Part shown: piece by piece, positions 53,306 through 61,376 of the stretch
Layout: every line of letters begins with the position of its first letter
Position numbering within the stretch: position 1 is the stretch's first letter
Source of the DNA: Dyadobacter beijingensis DSM 21582
GTDB lineage: Bacteria > Bacteroidota > Bacteroidia > Cytophagales > Spirosomataceae
DNA length: 64,000 bases
Assembly: GCF_000382205.1 (NCBI RefSeq)
Contig: NZ_KB907786.1
Location: 434,001 to 498,000 of the forward strand
Direction: 5' to 3'
The notes under the pieces: model-generated
What the model saw: only the letters and a program-made list of their open reading frames with translations
What the model was told of the DNA's origin: nothing
Databases searched by the model: none
Made by a program: the position numbers and the translations under genes

Positions 53306-54670
53306 TTAAATCAGGTGTTTCCAGATCACGTCGTATACATCTACCGCTTCCAGCTCGGGTTTTCCGGCGGCTTCGTCGGTGATGATGACCGGGTAATATT
53401 CTTTGGGAATGTTAATACCCCCGTGCGAGCCTTTGACGAGTGTGGCATCCAGTGGAATGACGTCCATCAAATATCTGAATCCAAGCAGCTTACGTGCCAG
53501 TTTATAACCTGCACGTAGTTTGATCAATGGATTTTTCGGGTCCATAAACATCTCCACGGGATCATAGCCCGGCTTGCGGTGAATGTCTACCAGATGCGCG
53601 TAATCCGGCGCTTTGGCGTCGTCGAGCCAGTAGTAGTAGGTAAACCAGCTATCCGGTTTCGCCACCACCACAATATCTCCCGAGCGTTCGTGATCGATAT
53701 GGTATTCTTTCTGCGATTCTTTATCGAGCACCAGGTCGATGCCCGGTGTTTTTTTCAAAACCTGCATCACCCGCTCTTTCACGGAAGGGTCATTTAAATA
53801 AACGTGGGCGATCTGGTGATCGGAAACGGCGAATGCTTTGGAAACGCCCGCATCCAGCAGCTCGTACCAGCGCTCCACGCGCACGGAAATCAGGCCCTCG
53901 TTACGAAGAATGCGGTTGATATGGATCGGGTTGCTGACGGCATTGATACCGTATTCCGACAGCAGGATGATTTTCGCATTGCGCGCTTCATAAAACTGAA
54001 TGAGGTCTTTCACGACTTCATCGATTTCATTCAGCTCCTTGCTGATCTTGGAAAAATCCGGCCCGAATTTCTGCAAGCAATAGTCCAAATGCGGCAGGTA
54101 GATGAGCGTAAGCGTGGGGTCATGCCGTTTTTCGACAGACATGGACGCATCGGCGATCCAGCGGGTCGATTTGATATTTGCGTTTGGCCCCCAAAAGTTA
54201 AACAGCGGGAATTGGCCTAACTCAGCTTGCAGTTCGTCACGCAGCTCGGGCGGGTAGGTGTAGCAATCGGGCGCTTTCACGCCGTCGGCATGGTATTGCG
54301 GGCGCGGCGTCACCGACCAGTCGGCGGTAGAGTACATATTATACCACCAGAACATCTTCGAAACGGTAAAATCCGGGTCTGCTTTACGTGCATTATCCCA
54401 AATCTTATCGCCCTGCACGAGCTTGTTCGATTGCTTCCAGAACTTTACTTCGGAATCATCCCGGTCGTACCAGCCATTGCCGACGATCCCGTTCTCCGCA
54501 GGCCATTTTCCCGTCACATAAGTACTTTGGGAAGAGGTCGTAACGGCCGGCAGCACCGGTTTAATGGGCGTCAAGTGCCGCTTTTTGACATAAGCGTCCA
54601 GAAACGGCGTATGCTCGCCGATCAGGTTGGCGCTCAGTCCTACAATATCGATAACTACGGTCTTATTCAT
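53306..54670 (-). CDS. eboF: EboF, alkaline phosphatase/NPP superfamily protein with altered metal site
   Basis: A 454-residue protein of the nucleotide pyrophosphatase/phosphodiesterase (NPP) fold and the last gene of the ebo cluster. The first metal aspartate (D8 in VIDIVGL) and the nucleophile threonine (T44 in LPAVTTSSQS) are kept. Three later metal positions differ: the HxxG histidine after D196 is Q200 (LDYCLQKFG), and the usual DH pair is E239-Y240 (LLSEYGIN). H416 in KGSHGG is kept. The enzyme may use a changed metal set or bind without hydrolysis; this needs alignment with other EboF. It overlaps eboE by eight bases. Confidence 0.9.
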   Translation of the reverse strand: MNKTVVIDIVGLSANLIGEHTPFLDAYVKKRHLTPIKPVLPAVTTSSQSTYVTGKWPAENGIVGNGWYDRDDSEVKFWKQSNKLVQGDKIWDNARKADPDFTVSKMFWWYNMYSTADWSVTPRPQYHADGVKAPDCYTYPPELRDELQAELGQFPLFNFWGPNANIKSTRWIADASMSVEKRHDPTLTLIYLPHLDYCLQKFGPDFSKISKELNEIDEVVKDLIQFYEARNAKIILLSEYGINAVSNPIHINRILRNEGLISVRVERWYELLDAGVSKAFAVSDHQIAHVYLNDPSVKERVMQVLKKTPGIDLVLDKESQKEYHIDHERSGDIVVVAKPDSWFTYYYWLDDAKAPDYAHLVDIHRKPGYDPVEMFMDPKNPLIKLRAGYKLARKLLGFRYLMDVIPLDATLVKGSHGGINIPKEYYPVIITDEAAGKPELEAVDVYDVIWKHLI

Positions 54671-55865
54671 AATTCAGTACTTTCTTCACCCATTCCAGTT
54701 CGCGGACGATGGATTCGCCGATGGGTTTCTGCATATCTTCGGGCAGTACGCCCCAGGTGTAGGTTTCCACTTCCAAGTAAGCGGAAAACGGTGCCTCTTT
54801 TTGCAATGCCAATGTTTGCACAATATCACCTTGAGTGGAATCGAGCACGCCGTAGGTGTTCACAAACAGCGGAACGTGGAAATGCACGCGCCATTCTTCG
54901 TGGGTTTCGTCCCAGTCGGTCAAGGCTTCTTTCAAATCGGGGTAGTGCGTAAAATGGCCGTCGTCGTGGCGGGCCACTACCTGGTGGAGGTACACGGGCT
55001 CGTCAAACGTTTCGATGGCCTTGCGTTTTACCTCTTTCTCACTGGTATAATTCACTTTCAAAGCCGAACTCACCTGAATGCGGCCGACCTGAATGCCATA
55101 TTCGTTCAACGAATCGAGTATGTCTTCCGGTTTCTCGAAACCAACAGCTGCATGGCAAATGTCGTAGCATAGCTGAATGTGTTTCAGTATCAGCGCCTGC
55201 GCCGCATCTCCGTCGATCCCGTATTTTTCCACTAAATAAATAGTGCCTTTGGGCAGCAAAACGTTGGTGTACCAGGTTACAAAATCCCCGGTGTTGTCGA
55301 GAATGCCGTCCGGTTCGGGCTCGATGTCCAAATGCAGGAATTTGCCCGTTTCCTTTTCAATGCGGATCAGTTCATCGAGGAGTTCGAGAATATGACCGGT
55401 TGCTCTTTCGGTAGCGTGCTGCTTGTCGGCTTCGGTTTTCCACCACAATCTGTACGACAATGGCGGTGTGGAAACACCACCGTGCATATCGGCGGGCAGC
55501 AATGCAGCGAGGATATTGAAAAGACGTTTCGTGTAATCGAGGCGGTCCTGCGTCGTCCAGTCGGGCGTATGCACGTCGTCCTTCACGCGGGTGTTGTGAA
55601 AACCGCCGTAAGGAAAGCCGTTGATCACAAATACGTAAATGCCGTGTCCGGCCAGCCAGGTTTTGAATTCATCCAAAACCTCCGGCTTGCTCAGCTCGAT
55701 CGATGCTTCGTTAGCGACGCGCAAGCCAAGCCCGAATGGCTTTCCGGGAGCCAGTTGCTCGCGGATGTAAGGAATACTTTCGCGCAGCGACCGGAAATGG
55801 TCTTCCCATTTTTCACCGGGATGGATATTGCTGCAATAGGTAAGGTGTCCGTAAGGCGTAATCAT
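54663..55865 (-). CDS. eboE: EboE, metabolite traffic protein with TIM-barrel fold
   Basis: A 400-residue protein resembling xylose-isomerase-like TIM barrels. It begins MITPYGHLTYCSNIHPGE and shows several family strands: GLGLRVANEASIEL, YVFVINGFPYGGFH, FLHLDIEPEPDG with a possible metal acid, and CYDICHAAVGF. It is the fifth gene of the conserved ebo set. In cyanobacteria the set has been linked to transport of a scytonemin precursor to the periplasm; EboE's own reaction is unknown. The start overlaps eboD by four bases. Confidence 0.92.
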   Translation of the reverse strand: MITPYGHLTYCSNIHPGEKWEDHFRSLRESIPYIREQLAPGKPFGLGLRVANEASIELSKPEVLDEFKTWLAGHGIYVFVINGFPYGGFHNTRVKDDVHTPDWTTQDRLDYTKRLFNILAALLPADMHGGVSTPPLSYRLWWKTEADKQHATERATGHILELLDELIRIEKETGKFLHLDIEPEPDGILDNTGDFVTWYTNVLLPKGTIYLVEKYGIDGDAAQALILKHIQLCYDICHAAVGFEKPEDILDSLNEYGIQVGRIQVSSALKVNYTSEKEVKRKAIETFDEPVYLHQVVARHDDGHFTHYPDLKEALTDWDETHEEWRVHFHVPLFVNTYGVLDSTQGDIVQTLALQKEAPFSAYLEVETYTWGVLPEDMQKPIGESIVRELEWVKKVLNYE

Positions 55866-57034
55866 GCAGGGATAATTTTTGAACTTTCGAGGTAATCCAC
55901 CGACTGGGCGATGATGTCGGCATCCAGTTCATGCACTTCCACTCCTTTTCCAATCTTTTCCAGCAGCATGATCGTCAACCGGCCGCCCAAATGCTCGCGG
56001 AATTCCTGCAAGCCGTTGCGGAGGTTGATTTTGTCGTTTTCAGCCAGTTTGGCATGGTATAATTCAAAACCGACTTTCGTCAACACATCTATAATGCGGT
56101 GGAGGTCGCTTTCCGCCAGCATGCCTGTTTTATGGGCATACACGCAGTCGAGCGCGATGCCGATCGCTACCGCTTCGCCGTGACGCACTTCGAAATTCGT
56201 CAGGAATTCGAGCTTATGCGCTGCCCAGTGACCGAAATCCAAAGGTCGGGAAGAACCGAATTCAAACGGATCGCCGCCGGCAATGTGGTCGGTATGCATT
56301 TCGGCGCAGCGGTGGATGAGGTAGGCCATCGCCTCCTCGTCGCGGGCTGCCAATGCCGTCGCGTGTTCTTCAATCCATTCGAAAAATGCCTGGTCTTTGA
56401 TCAGTGCCACTTTTACGGCTTCGGCCAGGCCGCCGCGCCAGTCGCGGTCGTCGAGTGTGCGCAGGAAGGTAAGGTCGTTGAAAACAGCCACCGGCGGTGC
56501 GAATGTGCCTAGGAAGTTCTTTTTACCGTGAAAATTGATGCTGTTTTTCACCCCAACGCCCGAATCGTTTTGTGCCAAAACGGTCGTCGGAATGCGGATC
56601 AGCTTGATACCGCGGTGTGAAACGGCTGCGGCGTAACCCACAAGGTCGAGCACGGCGCCGCCACCGATCCCTATAACAAAAGAATGGCGGTCGATACCGA
56701 ACACATCGACGGCTTCTACGAGCTTATCAAATTGCGACGGATCATTTTTGCAAGCCTCACCGCCCGGTACCGTGATGATTTCCGGCGAGAGCTGGATGTG
56801 CGCTACATTTTGTGCGAAATAGGCGCGGATATTGTTTTTCAAATCCGGCTGTGTCTGTTCAAATCCCTCGTCCACGATCACCAGCGCTTTGCGTTGAAAG
56901 CCCTGTTCGGTATATTCTTGAAAAAAATCTTTCAGTAACGGGTTCTGGGTGTCAAAGAGGTTTTGGGTGAAAAATACAGCATAGTTGTATTCCACCTGGA
57001 AACGTTGTTTTATAGTTTGCATTGAATTCTGCAT
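55862..57034 (-). CDS. eboD: EboD, 3-dehydroquinate synthase-like protein
   Basis: A 390-residue protein with the dehydroquinate synthase fold. It has the NAD-binding VIGIGGGAVLDLVGYAAAV, the loop IRIPTTVLAQNDSGVGVKNSIN, and zinc-site regions GGLAEAVKVALI, DFGHWAAHKLE and RHGEAVAIGIALD. The first block is spaced as in sugar-phosphate cyclases. Such enzymes cyclise sugar phosphates; the ebo protein is thought to act on an unknown substrate. It starts a sub-unit eboD-eboE-eboF, after a 153-base gap from eboC. Confidence 0.92.
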   Translation of the reverse strand: MQNSMQTIKQRFQVEYNYAVFFTQNLFDTQNPLLKDFFQEYTEQGFQRKALVIVDEGFEQTQPDLKNNIRAYFAQNVAHIQLSPEIITVPGGEACKNDPSQFDKLVEAVDVFGIDRHSFVIGIGGGAVLDLVGYAAAVSHRGIKLIRIPTTVLAQNDSGVGVKNSINFHGKKNFLGTFAPPVAVFNDLTFLRTLDDRDWRGGLAEAVKVALIKDQAFFEWIEEHATALAARDEEAMAYLIHRCAEMHTDHIAGGDPFEFGSSRPLDFGHWAAHKLEFLTNFEVRHGEAVAIGIALDCVYAHKTGMLAESDLHRIIDVLTKVGFELYHAKLAENDKINLRNGLQEFREHLGGRLTIMLLEKIGKGVEVHELDADIIAQSVDYLESSKIIPA

Positions 57035-57187
57035 TACACTAGCAAAAGTGGGTATTGAATATGAAGCTCAAAATCATTGATATAAAGACTAAAATTAACA
57101 GGTTTTCCCCGTCCCGTCATCGTCCAATTTAATTATTAGACCGAAACCACGGGCGATCCTCCCTTTCTTCCCTCCTCCATTCTTCTG

Positions 57188-58057
57188 TTAAGTAACGGCA
57201 AACGCCTTCGCCAGATACATCGAAAGCGGCAGCAATGCCAGCACCGCAAGGGCGATAGGGAGCAGCCCGAATGCCGCGCACCAGGAAGCATTCATGACGA
57301 TCAGCGAGATCACGCCCGCTTTCACCGCCTTGCCGATCAGCGGACCGATCGGGTTCTGCACCGCATTCCACAGCGGCCGGAAAATAAACCAGGCATGCAG
57401 CATTACAAATGGGATGGTAAACAGCAGATTACCCTTTCCCTGCGCGATCGTGAGCTGCGCCGCAAGCACGGCCAGGTAAAGGAATGCGGCTATATATAAG
57501 GTACGTTTCTTCCCGCCATGCACCTCGTCCTGGCTGATGAGCGTGATCGCGCCGATGTACATGATCGGGAAAATGGCGATGAATGCCCATTGCTGGAACG
57601 ATTCGGGCAATACGCTCATCCCGAGGATGAGGTTACCGCCCCGGCACATGCCCATCACGAGCGGGCCGAAGAATACATGGTGTTTGGCAAAACGGTTGTA
57701 TAAAACGGTCAGCATCGCCACCACGATGGCGATCATGCCGCTCTGCAGGTTGAATGCACCGGCTGCGATAATGCCTAGTAACAGAAGCGAAATGCCCATC
57801 GTGGCCGCTTGCGCGAGTGGCACTTTACCGCTGGGAATAGGCCGCTCTGGTCGCTCGACGGCGTCGAGTCTGGCATCGAAAACGTCGTTCATCACCACAC
57901 CGCCGCCGTAAAGGCCTAGCGTAGAAAGTACGAGCAATGCGGGTGAAAAATCCGAGAAGGTAAACTGCGCGATGGCCATACCGGCCAGAATGTCCGCAAT
58001 GGCGGTAACGAGGTTGGCCGGGCGCGTCAGCTGCAAATAGGGTTTGAGAGCGCTCAC
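57188..58057 (-). CDS. eboC: EboC, UbiA-like prenyltransferase
   Basis: A 289-residue inner-membrane protein with about eight hydrophobic helices. The first Asp-rich motif of UbiA prenyltransferases is NDVFDARLD (57-65) and the basic stretch ERPERPIPSGK follows it; N15 in LTRPANLV is also conserved. The second Asp-rich motif is reduced to DEVHGGKKR. It would prenylate or otherwise handle a small aromatic at the membrane. One base separates it from eboB, upstream; the 153-base gap to eboD holds no visible gene. Confidence 0.92.
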   Translation of the reverse strand: MSALKPYLQLTRPANLVTAIADILAGMAIAQFTFSDFSPALLVLSTLGLYGGGVVMNDVFDARLDAVERPERPIPSGKVPLAQAATMGISLLLLGIIAAGAFNLQSGMIAIVVAMLTVLYNRFAKHHVFFGPLVMGMCRGGNLILGMSVLPESFQQWAFIAIFPIMYIGAITLISQDEVHGGKKRTLYIAAFLYLAVLAAQLTIAQGKGNLLFTIPFVMLHAWFIFRPLWNAVQNPIGPLIGKAVKAGVISLIVMNASWCAAFGLLPIALAVLALLPLSMYLAKAFAVT

Positions 58058-58058
58058 T

Positions 58059-59087
58059 TTAATTGATCACTAAAAAGTCTTTCACCGGTGCAGGCTGCTG
58101 GCCGCCTCTGAGAATGCTGTTACCATGAAATTTCTCCGTCTGATCGACCGCATAACCGGATTCGAAATCGGTCACGTCGATCTGTCCGCTCTTACCGAAT
58201 GCGTCGATCGCATTCTGGTAAGTCACGAGGCGGATGGTTTCGTCCGAAATGCCCCGCATTTTCATCAATGCAGCCGTTTTAGGGATCGCGAGCGGATCGG
58301 AAATACCCCAGTCGGCGGCGGAGTTGATCATGATGCGCTCGGGGCCGTATTGTTCCACCACTTTCACCATTCTCTCATTGCCCATTTTGGTGAAGGGATA
58401 GATGGTGAATGCCGCCCAGAAACCCTGGTCGAGCACGCTTTTCACGGTTTCTTCATTGTTATGGTCCACAATCACCCACGACGGGTCGATGCCATGCTCC
58501 AATGCAATCGCCATACTGCGCTCGGTACCTTTCTTTTTATCGCGGTGCGGGGTGTGGATCTGCACGGGCAACTTCGCCTCTTTGGCGAGTTCGAGTTGCA
58601 GGCGGTAATACTTTTCCTCGGCGGGCGTCTGGTCGTCAAAGCCGATCTCGCCGACGCCTACCACGCCTTCTTTATAAATATATAACGGTAAAATCTCCAT
58701 CACCTGCTCGGCGAGCGGCTCGTTGTTGGCCTCGCGCGAATTCAGGCCCATGGTGCAGTAGTGTTTGATGCCAAACTGCGAGGAACGGAAGCGTTCCCAC
58801 CCTACCAGGCTGCTGTAATAATCCTTGAATGTCGATAACCCCGTCCGCGGCTGGCCTACCCAGAACGCGGGCTCGATGAGTGCCACGATGCCGGCCTGGT
58901 TCATGGCCTGGTAATCGTCCGTCGTGCGGGAAACCATGTGGATATGCGGGTCGAAAAAACGCATTCCCTTGATCAGGTCTTTATAGTCGTTCCAGGCAAT
59001 GTCGCGGTGAGCGGGCGCCTGGGTAGCCTCTTCGCTGTCTTCGAAATGCGAAGGGTTTTGGGCTAATTCGTTATGGTTAAGGCACAT
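58059..59087 (-). CDS. eboB: EboB, TatD-like metal-dependent hydrolase
   Basis: A 342-residue protein of the TatD/amidohydrolase fold. Metal ligands appear in FDPHIHMVS (H48, H50), GVGEIGFDDQ, QIHTPHRDKK and VIVDHNNEE, and in the closing acid NSAADWGISD. Such enzymes are divalent-metal hydrolases. It is the second ebo gene, four bases after eboA and one base before eboC. The first 40 residues, with SHFEDSEEATQ, are an acidic lead that is not part of the catalytic fold. Confidence 0.92.
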   Translation of the reverse strand: MCLNHNELAQNPSHFEDSEEATQAPAHRDIAWNDYKDLIKGMRFFDPHIHMVSRTTDDYQAMNQAGIVALIEPAFWVGQPRTGLSTFKDYYSSLVGWERFRSSQFGIKHYCTMGLNSREANNEPLAEQVMEILPLYIYKEGVVGVGEIGFDDQTPAEEKYYRLQLELAKEAKLPVQIHTPHRDKKKGTERSMAIALEHGIDPSWVIVDHNNEETVKSVLDQGFWAAFTIYPFTKMGNERMVKVVEQYGPERIMINSAADWGISDPLAIPKTAALMKMRGISDETIRLVTYQNAIDAFGKSGQIDVTDFESGYAVDQTEKFHGNSILRGGQQPAPVKDFLVIN

Positions 59088-59091
59088 AATA

Positions 59092-60015
59092 TCAGTGTTC
59101 GAGGTCGGCCCAGGTCAATGCGCCGGATTTTACGGATTTTTCCAGATCGGTGTATTTCGCCAACAGGTAGTTGGCGGCGGGGAGTGTCGCTTCGCCACAG
59201 GCCAATGCGGCTGCCTGGCGGTCTTCCTCTTTTTCCGAATCAAACAGATGCTGCATATCGGCGAGCAATGCGGGGTTCAGGTACTTGCCTGTGAGGCGCC
59301 ACACCTGCGCCGGTACGCTGCGCCCGGCCGCCCAGCGCTCGTGCGCGAAGTCGGAGAGCGTTACGGCAAGTTTTTCATTCATACGGTTTTCCAGCCCTTC
59401 GATGAAATGGATGGGTTTATCGTTGAATATCGTTTTGAGCACCAGCTGGTTCCAGGCGAGCTCGCTGAAATATTGCTCAGGGAACGGGTTATGCAATGCA
59501 ATGGCGTCGAACACGAAACCCATATTCGACCGCACGGCGTCCGTCGCGCGGAAAAGCCATTGATCGGGGTAGGACAGGAGCGGTAATGCCGAATACAGTG
59601 CCACCAGCTCATTCATTTCTGCCGTATCGAACAGCGTTTCAATGCTTTTAGTATAATCTTCCTTATCCGAAGGGTCAAGCTGGGTGAGCAGCCACACGCG
59701 GCTCAGGCGCACGAGCGACCATCCATTCACCGAAAATCCGGGGATTTCGAGGTTCAATGCAGCCTGTTCGGCTTCGGAGGTATTGATGATTTTTTTGGAT
59801 AAGAACCTGGGGGCTGCCACGAAGGCGGTCATGAGTTCAATGGGGGCGGAAGATCCGCGCGTGGATGCGCCCGGCGTGGATACGCCCGGCGTGGATACGC
59901 CCGGCGTGGATACGCCCGGCGTGGATACGCTTTTTTGCTGCAACCATTCGACCTCGGCCGGGGATGTGTGCGATGCGATGATCTCCCAAATTTTCTGTTT
60001 AATGATGTCGGACAT
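59092..60015 (-). CDS. eboA: EboA domain protein with Pro/Thr repeat insertion
   Basis: A 307-residue protein of unknown fold, first gene of the ebo cluster. Family-like segments include WSLVRLSRVWLLTQLD, EMNELVALYSALPLL and the C-terminal alpha-helical part with CGEATLPAANYLLAKY. Residues 30-54 are four exact VSTPG pentapeptides plus one altered unit (ASTRG), coded by a 15-base tandem repeat. This low-complexity tract interrupts the N-terminal domain and is likely lineage specific. The next gene eboB begins four bases after the stop. Confidence 0.88.
   Translation of the reverse strand: MSDIIKQKIWEIIASHTSPAEVEWLQQKSVSTPGVSTPGVSTPGVSTPGASTRGSSAPIELMTAFVAAPRFLSKKIINTSEAEQAALNLEIPGFSVNGWSLVRLSRVWLLTQLDPSDKEDYTKSIETLFDTAEMNELVALYSALPLLSYPDQWLFRATDAVRSNMGFVFDAIALHNPFPEQYFSELAWNQLVLKTIFNDKPIHFIEGLENRMNEKLAVTLSDFAHERWAAGRSVPAQVWRLTGKYLNPALLADMQHLFDSEKEEDRQAAALACGEATLPAANYLLAKYTDLEKSVKSGALTWADLEH
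59861..59930. repeat. 15-base tandem repeat inside eboA
   Basis: Four full copies of GTGGATACGCCCGGC (the first with one base changed) and a partial fifth stand head to tail on the plus strand, in frame with eboA. The copy number is 4.7. The unit is a multiple of three, so expansion or loss would keep the reading frame. Confidence 0.95.
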
Positions 60016-60136
60016 AACGGTTGTCTGTGCTCCTATTCACGCGGTGCATCACCACACAAATCTTTCTGAACGCTGGGTTATTGGTATAATGCCTGTTTAG
60101 CGGTATAAAGTTTCCGGCCGGCCATTTATAACGTTG

Positions 60137-60165
60137 AAAAGCGGCTTTTTGGCTCCCGAAGCCGC
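60137..60165 (-). terminator. Intrinsic terminator after the MgtC-family gene
   Basis: On the minus strand GCGGCTT pairs with AAGCCGC around an eleven-base loop and is followed by four Ts. Confidence 0.6.
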
Positions 60166-60215
60166 ATGATTGATGTCAGTTTTAATGAAAAACTAATATC
60201 ATTTGTAACTGATGG

Positions 60216-60845
60216 TTAAAAGTCAAGTTCGAGGATATCGGTATCGTTAAGCAGGTGATGGGTCAGTTTTTCGTGCATTTTTTCCGAGCCCTGCAAGGTC
60301 CAGTTACCGGTAATGTGCGTACCGATACGGCTTTGCTCGCCACGGAGGATTTTCAGGTCGAAGTCTTTGAACAGATTTTCGTAGGTTTTCAAGGTGCGCT
60401 TCTGGTACACGCACATGATCCGGTAATTGCGAATCTGGCTTTTGCGGCGGATAAACTTCTGGACGGGCGCGAGCACCACGAGCGTCATGCCGGAAATGAC
60501 GAAGCACATGATCGTCACCTCGTAGAACCCGGCCCCGATACCCATTCCCACGGCCGCAGTCACCCATACGATCGCCGCGGTGGTAATCCCTACGACCCGG
60601 TTATTCTCCCGAAAAATGATCCCCGCGCCGATGAAACCGATCCCCGTCACGATATTCGCCGCGATACGCCCCGCATCGGAACTGATCTTAATAGAAAGGA
60701 TCGTAAACAGGGTCGACCCCATCGCAATCAGTATCAGCGTCCGTAGCCCGGCCGATTTGCTCCGGTATTCGCGCTCCGCACCGATAATCGCACCGAGGGT
60801 GAAGGAAACGAGGAGTTTGAAAATATCTTCGGGAAGCAGTTCCAT
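60216..60845 (-). CDS. MgtC/SapB family membrane protein
   Basis: A 209-residue protein with four to five membrane helices and a cytoplasmic C-terminal ACT-like part. The start MELLPEDIFKLLVSFTLGAIIGAEREYRSK (read as separate segments here) contains the family GAIIGAERE motif, and GIGFIGAGIIFREN follows. MgtC proteins modulate ATP synthase or magnesium homeostasis in some species, but many Bacteroidota members are uncharacterised. A terminator follows it and another precedes it. Confidence 0.9.
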   Translation of the reverse strand: MELLPEDIFKLLVSFTLGAIIGAEREYRSKSAGLRTLILIAMGSTLFTILSIKISSDAGRIAANIVTGIGFIGAGIIFRENNRVVGITTAAIVWVTAAVGMGIGAGFYEVTIMCFVISGMTLVVLAPVQKFIRRKSQIRNYRIMCVYQKRTLKTYENLFKDFDLKILRGEQSRIGTHITGNWTLQGSEKMHEKLTHHLLNDTDILELDF

Positions 60846-60868
60846 TCAATGTGGTTTGTATTCATCAT

Positions 60869-60900
60869 AAAGCCGGGCAGAGGCTGAATCTCCCGGCTTT
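60869..60900 (-). terminator. Hairpin terminator after the DUF5618-like gene
   Basis: AAAGCCGGG pairs with CCCGGCTTT around a 14-base loop, between the DUF5618-like gene and the MgtC gene on the minus strand. The T-run is short. Confidence 0.55.
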
Positions 60901-60923
60901 GTGGGTGGGGGTAAGCAAATGAC

Positions 60924-61319
60924 TCAGGCGGCAGAGCGCAACTCCACCCAGTCTATGATGATCTCAGCCCGTTGAAATCCGACCTTTACGACGTCGGCAT
61001 CTCCTACTCCGTCATAGGCCATCACGAGGTGCAGTAGTTCATAAACGGATACGAACGTTTGCAGCATTTTCCGATCCTGCTGCGCCAGATTCGACTTGTA
61101 CCAGTCCACATCCTTCCGGCCCTTCGTTTTCTTGCCGAAATAGTGGTCCAGCGCAAAAAGCACGCCGGAATAAGCGGTATGCCCGGCCATTTTCACGTAC
61201 TTGGAGTCCTGATAAAAGCCATCTTCCTTAGCGCCTTTGTCGCGCAGGATTTCCTTTGCGTTGTTCAGGTAGCGTTTCGCCTCAGTTACTGCTTCTTGCG
61301 CGGAGAGTTGTTTAGCCAT
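60924..61319 (-). CDS. DUF5618-like protein, HEPN-like helical fold
   Basis: A 131-residue all-alpha protein. I assign it to the DUF5618 group from the pattern AVTEAKRYLNNAKEIL, KMAGHTAYSGVLFALDHYF and FVSVYELLHLVMAYDG. These proteins resemble HEPN-type helical bundles, but no RNase motif (RxxxxH) is evident. It is not paired with a nucleotidyltransferase antitoxin, so a toxin role is not supported. A TAnnTTTG element lies 42 bases upstream. Confidence 0.7.
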   Translation of the reverse strand: MAKQLSAQEAVTEAKRYLNNAKEILRDKGAKEDGFYQDSKYVKMAGHTAYSGVLFALDHYFGKKTKGRKDVDWYKSNLAQQDRKMLQTFVSVYELLHLVMAYDGVGDADVVKVGFQRAEIIIDWVELRSAA

Positions 61320-61361
61320 ATTTTAAGTGTGTATAATTTGTTGGATAATAATACTACCCAA

Positions 61362-61369
61362 CAAATTTA
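61362..61369 (-). promoter_or_regulatory. Candidate -7 element (TAAATTTG) for the DUF5618-like gene
   Basis: On the minus strand TAAATTTG matches TAnnTTTG exactly, 42 bases before the ATG at 61319. No clear -33 element is present. Confidence 0.4.
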
Positions 61370-61376
61370 CAAAGAA

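Noticed and set aside
59861..59930. Possible CRISPR array
   Set aside because: The units are 15 bases long, directly adjacent and coding; there are no spacers or cas genes.
60924..61319. HEPN-type toxin of a toxin-antitoxin pair
   Set aside because: No RxxxxH motif and no partner nucleotidyltransferase gene is present beside it.
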